Of a stretch of DNA of 64,000 nucleotides, positions 60,248 through 64,000 are shown piece by piece. The translations under genes were made by a program, and so were the position numbers. Source of the stretch: Vallitalea maricola (GTDB lineage: Bacteria; Bacillota; Clostridia; Lachnospirales; Vallitaleaceae). Position 1 is the stretch's first letter, and every line of letters begins with the position of its first letter. The DNA lies in the NCBI RefSeq assembly GCF_036985595.1, contig NZ_BTPU01000037.1, positions 1 to 64,000 of the forward strand. The letters run 5' to 3'. The notes beneath the pieces are model-generated. The model ran no database searches, was not told where the DNA came from, and saw only the letters and a list, made by a program, of their open reading frames with translations.

Positions 60248-61843
60248 CTATCTTCCTACAAGACCTAATCTATTAATAACTTGATCTAACATCTGATCTA
60301 CTACAGTTACTACTCTTGCAGATGCATTATATGCATGCTGATATTTCATCATATTACCTAATTCCTCATCAGATGATACACCCATAAGAATACTTCTTTG
60401 ATTATCTATCTGTGCGATAAGTATTTGTTGATTCTCCATCTGTGTCTTGGTAACTTTACCTACATTACCTATATCTCCAACAAAGCTCACATAATATTCA
60501 TTTACATTCAATTTGGAATCAGAACCAGGATATTCTTCTATGCGTGAATCTTGCCATATAGCTTTAATCTCTTCTACAACATCATTATTTTGAACCTCAC
60601 CCTGAACTCCAGTTATACATATTTTATCATAATCATTTAATACTTCAGGATTGATTTCTAGATTACCAGCTGAATATAATGAATTAGGATTTGTCGCTTC
60701 CTCAGTAATGTATGTATCACTACTATCATACCTATCCATATGCTTTCTCTTAAAAATCTCTATATTCTGGGAACCATCTAACCCAAAAGGACCTTTCTTT
60801 GCTATAGGTGCGATAATATCATTTACAGCGGTAACAACCGAATGAACAAATAAATCAAATTTAGATTGAGTCCTCATAATAACAGAAGGTTTTACATTAT
60901 CATTGAAATTATTTTCATCCTCTGTATCCATCCAGTTAGCTCGTCTAGTTCCTCTTGATAGTAATATTCCTTTTAGAGAACCCCTATCATTTTCTTTTTC
61001 TGGTGAAATTTCTGTATCTAGATTAAATACTCTTTTACCAGTTGCTTTCCATATAGGAGATACTAGAGGACTGTTAGGTACTGCTTGTTCAAGCTCAATT
61101 TTGTTCACATTACCCACCGATACAAAATCAAAACCTTCAGCTTTAACTATAACATTTCCAAGCTTGTCTTCTTTGTAAGTTATATCAATGATATTTGCTA
61201 ATTTGTCTAGAGCATTGTTCCTTGCATCTCTATAATCGTTAGCGTTGTCACCATTTATTTCATATTTAACAATTTTATCATTAAGCATGCTGATTTCTTC
61301 GCCTAATCTATTTATTTCATCTACTTTGTCAGTAACCTGTTTATTAAGATTCATTTGATATTCATCTAATTGTTCCATAATAAGATTCGCTTTGTTTACA
61401 AAAAGAACAGCACTTTGAACAAATGTACCTCTTGCTTCTTTCCCATCAGGATGCTTAGAGAGTTCATTAAGGGATTTCCAGAACTTTTCAAGTATCTTTT
61501 CCATACTTTCCCCTTCTGTTTCTCCTAGAATTGTTTGTATCTCATCTAAAGCATCTGCACCTGAATTATAATATCCGTACCTGCTTACTTCATTTCTGAA
61601 TGCTCCGTCAAGAAACATATCTCTAACTTGACGTAAAGCCTGTACATCTGTACCCATACCGACCATTAGGTTACTATATCCATTGCTACCTATTTTTATA
61701 TAAGTTGAATCTTTCATTAGGACTTGTTGTCTAACGTAACCTGGTGTATTAACATTAGCCATATTATGTGCGGTTGCTTGTAATCCATATTGACTAGCTT
61801 GTAATCCTGATATGGCTCTAGATAAACTACTTATTGACGACAC
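60248..61843 (-). CDS. flgK: Flagellar hook-associated protein 1, copy 1
   Basis: 531 aa from GTG at 61843, chosen because AGAGGTGATAAT lies before it; an ATG seven codons earlier has no such site. SLSRAISGLQASQYGLQATA with HNMANVNTPGYVRQQVLMKD and the C-terminal MGVSSDEELGNMMKYQHAYN identify FlgK. Its N-terminal and C-terminal ends are diverged from the copy downstream. Two consecutive flgK genes may give a heteromeric junction or a specialised one. Confidence 0.93.
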   Translation of the reverse strand: MSSISSLSRAISGLQASQYGLQATAHNMANVNTPGYVRQQVLMKDSTYIKIGSNGYSNLMVGMGTDVQALRQVRDMFLDGAFRNEVSRYGYYNSGADALDEIQTILGETEGESMEKILEKFWKSLNELSKHPDGKEARGTFVQSAVLFVNKANLIMEQLDEYQMNLNKQVTDKVDEINRLGEEISMLNDKIVKYEINGDNANDYRDARNNALDKLANIIDITYKEDKLGNVIVKAEGFDFVSVGNVNKIELEQAVPNSPLVSPIWKATGKRVFNLDTEISPEKENDRGSLKGILLSRGTRRANWMDTEDENNFNDNVKPSVIMRTQSKFDLFVHSVVTAVNDIIAPIAKKGPFGLDGSQNIEIFKRKHMDRYDSSDTYITEEATNPNSLYSAGNLEINPEVLNDYDKICITGVQGEVQNNDVVEEIKAIWQDSRIEEYPGSDSKLNVNEYYVSFVGDIGNVGKVTKTQMENQQILIAQIDNQRSILMGVSSDEELGNMMKYQHAYNASARVVTVVDQMLDQVINRLGLVGR

Positions 61844-61885
61844 ATTATCACCTCTACTGTTCATTCACTATTATTTTATCCTTCG

Positions 61886-61956
61886 TAGTTAAGTATTAAG
61901 AGTTATAAGCTAAACCCTATCAATAATCTAGGCTTATACCTCTTAATACTCAACTA
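61886..61956. repeat. Long inverted repeat between flgN and flgK
   Basis: 25-nt arms 61886-61910 (ending TTATAAGC) and 61932-61956 (starting GCTTATACC) pair with two G-U type mismatches around a 21-nt loop. It lies in the 136-bp flgN-flgK gap. There is no T-run; it may be an mRNA processing hairpin. Confidence 0.68.
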
Positions 61957-61979
61957 TTTTATATCTATTTAGTTATCCA

Positions 61980-62489
61980 TTACTGTTTAGCATCAAAGAA
62001 TCTTCTACCATCTTGAGAATTATATATATTGCCTTGTGCTTCATAGTTGCTATTTGTCATAGAACTCTCACTTTGAATAGCATTCATTGTAAAATCAATA
62101 TAATCAAGTGATTCCTTTAGTAAAATCTTATTTCTATCATTAATTATCTGTAGATTTTCAACCACATTTTTAATATCCTCTTTAAGACTGCTTAACTGAG
62201 TATGTTCTTTTTCTTGTTTGGCTAGTAGAACTGCTAAATTATTTATAGTTAATTCATCAGCATTCTTGTTAGTTACTATAGCGATATCATTAATTATTTC
62301 TTCTCTTTTCTTATCTATTCTAAGAACACGTGAAGCCATTTGCTGTTCTTCCTTAGTAAGTTCATTAAGAGAAGAGATATCACCTTTTATAATAAATTCT
62401 GTTTTTGCTTCACCTATTGTTAGTAATCTGTTGTAACATTGTTTTTCTTCTTCTAGAGTTGTTATCAAATCTTCTATTAAACTAGCCAA
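61980..62489 (-). CDS. flgN: FlgN-type flagellar export chaperone
   Basis: About 169 aa from a TTG at 62489 (LASLIEDLITTLEEEKQCYN), preceded by AAAGGATTG; an ATG ten codons earlier is also possible but lacks a good site. Long coiled helices (EEKQCYNRLLTIGEAKTEFI, KDISSLNELTKEEQQ-like region) are typical of FlgN, the chaperone of FlgK and FlgL. It is next to flgM and the flgK genes as in B. subtilis. Confidence 0.88.
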   Translation of the reverse strand: MASLIEDLITTLEEEKQCYNRLLTIGEAKTEFIIKGDISSLNELTKEEQQMASRVLRIDKKREEIINDIAIVTNKNADELTINNLAVLLAKQEKEHTQLSSLKEDIKNVVENLQIINDRNKILLKESLDYIDFTMNAIQSESSMTNSNYEAQGNIYNSQDGRRFFDAKQ

Positions 62490-62555
62490 TGTGCTCAATC
62501 CTTTCAAAATATTAAACATCTAACACTTATCAGTTAGAATAATACATCTACTCTA

Positions 62556-62837
62556 TTAACCTCTTTTATCAAAATAACTGTCTACTATTTTATCGGCTAC
62601 CTCTCTAGCGCTAACGTTATATGAACCAGATTGTATACGTTTCTTTATATCGTTAACTTTATCCTGTCTGATATCAGGTGCATTCTTAACTGCTTTTTTA
62701 GCTATCTGTAGTTCTTTTGCAATGTCTGATATAGCTAGTGAGTCTTTCTCTTTCTTGACCTTTGATACTTTGGATATTCTATCTGTCTGGTTAACTTTGT
62801 AAGCGTTGTTAACATTTTTAATCCCATTTATTCTCAT
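62556..62837 (-). CDS. flgM: Anti-sigma-28 factor FlgM
   Basis: 93 aa from ATG at 62837 (MRINGIKNVNNAYKVNQTDR). The C-terminal sigma-binding helices include VNDIKKRIQSGSYNVSAREV and ADKIVDSYFDKRG, as in FlgM. FlgM holds the flagellar sigma factor inactive until it is exported through the finished hook. An intergenic sigma-28 promoter precedes it, so it is feedback regulated. Confidence 0.95.
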   Translation of the reverse strand: MRINGIKNVNNAYKVNQTDRISKVSKVKKEKDSLAISDIAKELQIAKKAVKNAPDIRQDKVNDIKKRIQSGSYNVSAREVADKIVDSYFDKRG

Positions 62838-62902
62838 GATAGAACCCGTCCTTCCATTATATTTCTCTAACATATTTTAATTGTATGTTGTTTTCAATTA
62901 TT

Positions 62903-62930
62903 TTATCGGCAATCATCATTATAATATTTA
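62903..62930 (-). promoter_or_regulatory. Sigma-28 (SigD/FliA) promoter of flgM
   Basis: TAAA (62930-62927), 16-bp spacer, GCCGATAA (62910-62903) on the minus strand. The -10 block is a perfect match to the consensus. It lies 66 bp upstream of the flgM ATG. Confidence 0.8.
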
Positions 62931-63096
62931 GCTATAAAATGAAAAAACATAAAAACAGACTGTCTCATAATCTATTTTTATTGTTATCAAAAACATTAAC
63001 CGAAATCTCAATTAATGATAATAGAACAAAAATGGCTTATGAAGCAGTCCTTTACTTCATATTTTAATCATTATGTATTTATTAATTAGTTGCATG

Positions 63097-63513
63097 TTAT
63101 CTCATGTTATCTTTATTTAGATATCTCATCTTATTCTTACTTTTATCGTCTTTCAATTTTTGTATGGCACCTTTTTTATCGTATGCACCATCTAGATTAT
63201 GTTGGATATCATGTTTACATTGTTCACAAAATTTACCTGTTCTAATGGTCTTACCACATAACTCACATTCAATCCCTATGGCTGAACCTTCAGCAAATAT
63301 GAGTCTTTCCTCACGTACCCATTGATGTATGAGCTTAATAGAAATATCACATTCTTCAGCCACTTGGGCTATATTAGCATTAGGGTTATCTCTAATATAT
63401 TTCTTAGTCACTTGAAATTGATCCTCTAAATCACTTTTACATACAGGGCACATAGGTACACCTGATATATAATTAAATATTTTCCCACATTTCACACAAT
63501 TTCTTACGTTCAT
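63097..63513 (-). CDS. yvyF: YvyF-type flagellar operon protein
   Basis: 138 aa. An N-terminal zinc-ribbon-like pair CVKCGKIF and CPVCKSDLED, a helix-turn-helix-like middle (NIAQVAEECDISIKLIHQWV), and a second cysteine pair CELCGK and CEQC. This is the TIGR03826 flagellar-operon family, found between comF and flgM in B. subtilis (yvyF) and elsewhere. The domain layout suggests a regulator, but its role is not well defined. ACGGAGGTG precedes ATG. Confidence 0.9.
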   Translation of the reverse strand: MNVRNCVKCGKIFNYISGVPMCPVCKSDLEDQFQVTKKYIRDNPNANIAQVAEECDISIKLIHQWVREERLIFAEGSAIGIECELCGKTIRTGKFCEQCKHDIQHNLDGAYDKKGAIQKLKDDKSKNKMRYLNKDNMR

Positions 63514-63530
63514 ATAAAAAACACCTCCGT

Positions 63531-64000
63531 TTAATATCCTTTTCCTATTGCAATCGTAATAAAAAATACTTCCTTTGCTCCATTAATCAATAATTCCTTA
63601 GCAAGGCTGTCTATAGTGTTTCCTGTAGTATATATATCGTCACAAATTAATATTGTTTTACCTATAATTTCATTAAATTTAATGACTTTAAAAGCTTTTT
63701 TCACATTGTTTATTCTTTCTTTGTCTGAAAGATTTTTTTGAGGCTTAGTATTTAATGTTCTCAAAACGCAATTAGTATTGCATGGTATATCTAAATACTT
63801 TCCTATATTTGCGGCGATTATTTCAGCTTGGTTATAACCTCTTTTTCTTTGTTTTTTTATGTGCAGAGGCACAGGAATTATTAGATCAACATGTGCTTCT
63901 ACTATCTCCCTTTTATATAATGTTACTACTTCTTTGGAGAAAATTCTACCATAATTTTTATTATTATTGTTTTTATATCTTTGTAGAGCCTTTTTCAGCT
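63531..64000 (-). CDS. comFC: ComF family phosphoribosyltransferase-like protein (partial)
   Basis: The reading frame stays open to the right edge, so the N-terminus is outside. The visible 156 codons contain LIIPVPLHIKKQRKRGYNQA and the PRPP-binding-type ILICDDIYTTGNTIDSLAKE, the ComF signatures. In competence-proficient bacteria ComFC takes part in DNA uptake. Here it is 17 bp upstream of yvyF, the same neighbours as comFC-yvyF-flgM in B. subtilis. Confidence 0.93.
   Translation of the reverse strand, partial: LKKALQRYKNNNNKNYGRIFSKEVVTLYKREIVEAHVDLIIPVPLHIKKQRKRGYNQAEIIAANIGKYLDIPCNTNCVLRTLNTKPQKNLSDKERINNVKKAFKVIKFNEIIGKTILICDDIYTTGNTIDSLAKELLINGAKEVFFITIAIGKGY

Noticed and set aside
62885..63067. 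60-codon plus-strand frame between yvyF and flgM with a hydrophobic start
   Set aside because: No ribosome-binding site, and it covers the flgM sigma-28 promoter on the other strand. The hydrophobicity is explained by AT-rich sequence.
1..64000. CRISPR arrays, tRNA or rRNA genes, insertion sequences, prophage
   Set aside because: No regularly spaced direct repeats, cloverleaf sequences, transposase or phage genes were seen. The only mobile-like signal is the inverted repeat at 17885-17960.

Overview
The window is a low-GC, Gram-positive (Bacillota) chromosome segment, most likely from a motile clostridium. The zinc-type S4, S14, L33 and L36, the L7Ae-like protein ahead of rpsL, the KOW protein between map and infA, and the flgM-flgN-flgK-flgL-fliW-csrA-flagellin order all fit Clostridia. 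A Lachnospirales or Vallitalea-like genus is possible, but I cannot fix it from sequence alone. Every gene I accept lies on the minus strand, so transcription runs from high to low coordinates.

From the right end, positions 64000-54336 hold the late flagellar block: comF (cut by the window), yvyF, flgM, flgN, two flgK paralogs, flgL, fliW, csrA and two tandem flagellins. Sigma-28-type promoters precede flgM and the first flagellin. The rest of the block, flaG-fliD-fliS-yjfB and a FliT/FlgN-like gene, lies at 37943-34917. Between the flagellins and flaG are about 16 kb of sugar genes (54223-38051). They comprise a glycosyltransferase with TPRs, the CDP-3,6-dideoxyhexose enzymes RfbF, RfbG and RfbH, a NeuB-SAF-cupin fusion, an acetolactate-synthase-like ThDP enzyme, an HAD phosphatase, two FkbM methyltransferases, an NAD-dependent epimerase, a radical SAM/SPASM enzyme, a pyruvyltransferase-family protein and a second, multidomain glycosyltransferase. 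The position predicts a flagellin glycosylation and decoration island.

Positions 34744-23235 hold rpmG-secE-nusG-rplK-rplA, then rplJ-rplL with its own promoter and an L10 leader, then rpoB-rpoC behind a 528-bp leader region and ending at a strong terminator. L1-binding-type elements precede rplK and rplA. Positions 23173-18043 hold the str operon: L7Ae-like gene, rpsL, rpsG, fusA and tuf. It has a consensus promoter, an additional tuf promoter, and a terminator after tuf. A solitary AraC/GyrI-type regulator (17616-16672) separates it from the S10 operon.

Positions 16528-1 hold the fused S10-spc-alpha supercluster, from rpsJ through secY, adk, map, infA, rpmJ, rpsM, rpsK, rpsD and rpoA to a truncated rplQ. 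It opens with a consensus promoter and a folded leader of about 220 nt. Internal promoters lie before rpmJ and rpsM, and a structured element lies between rpsD and rpoA.

The most interesting material is the sugar island, whose gene set suggests an unusual branched-chain or nonulosonate-like flagellar glycan, and several structured leaders that are not obviously named classes. The flagellin leaders also carry candidate CsrA sites next to the csrA-fliW pair. I saw no CRISPR array, tRNA, rRNA, insertion sequence or prophage.
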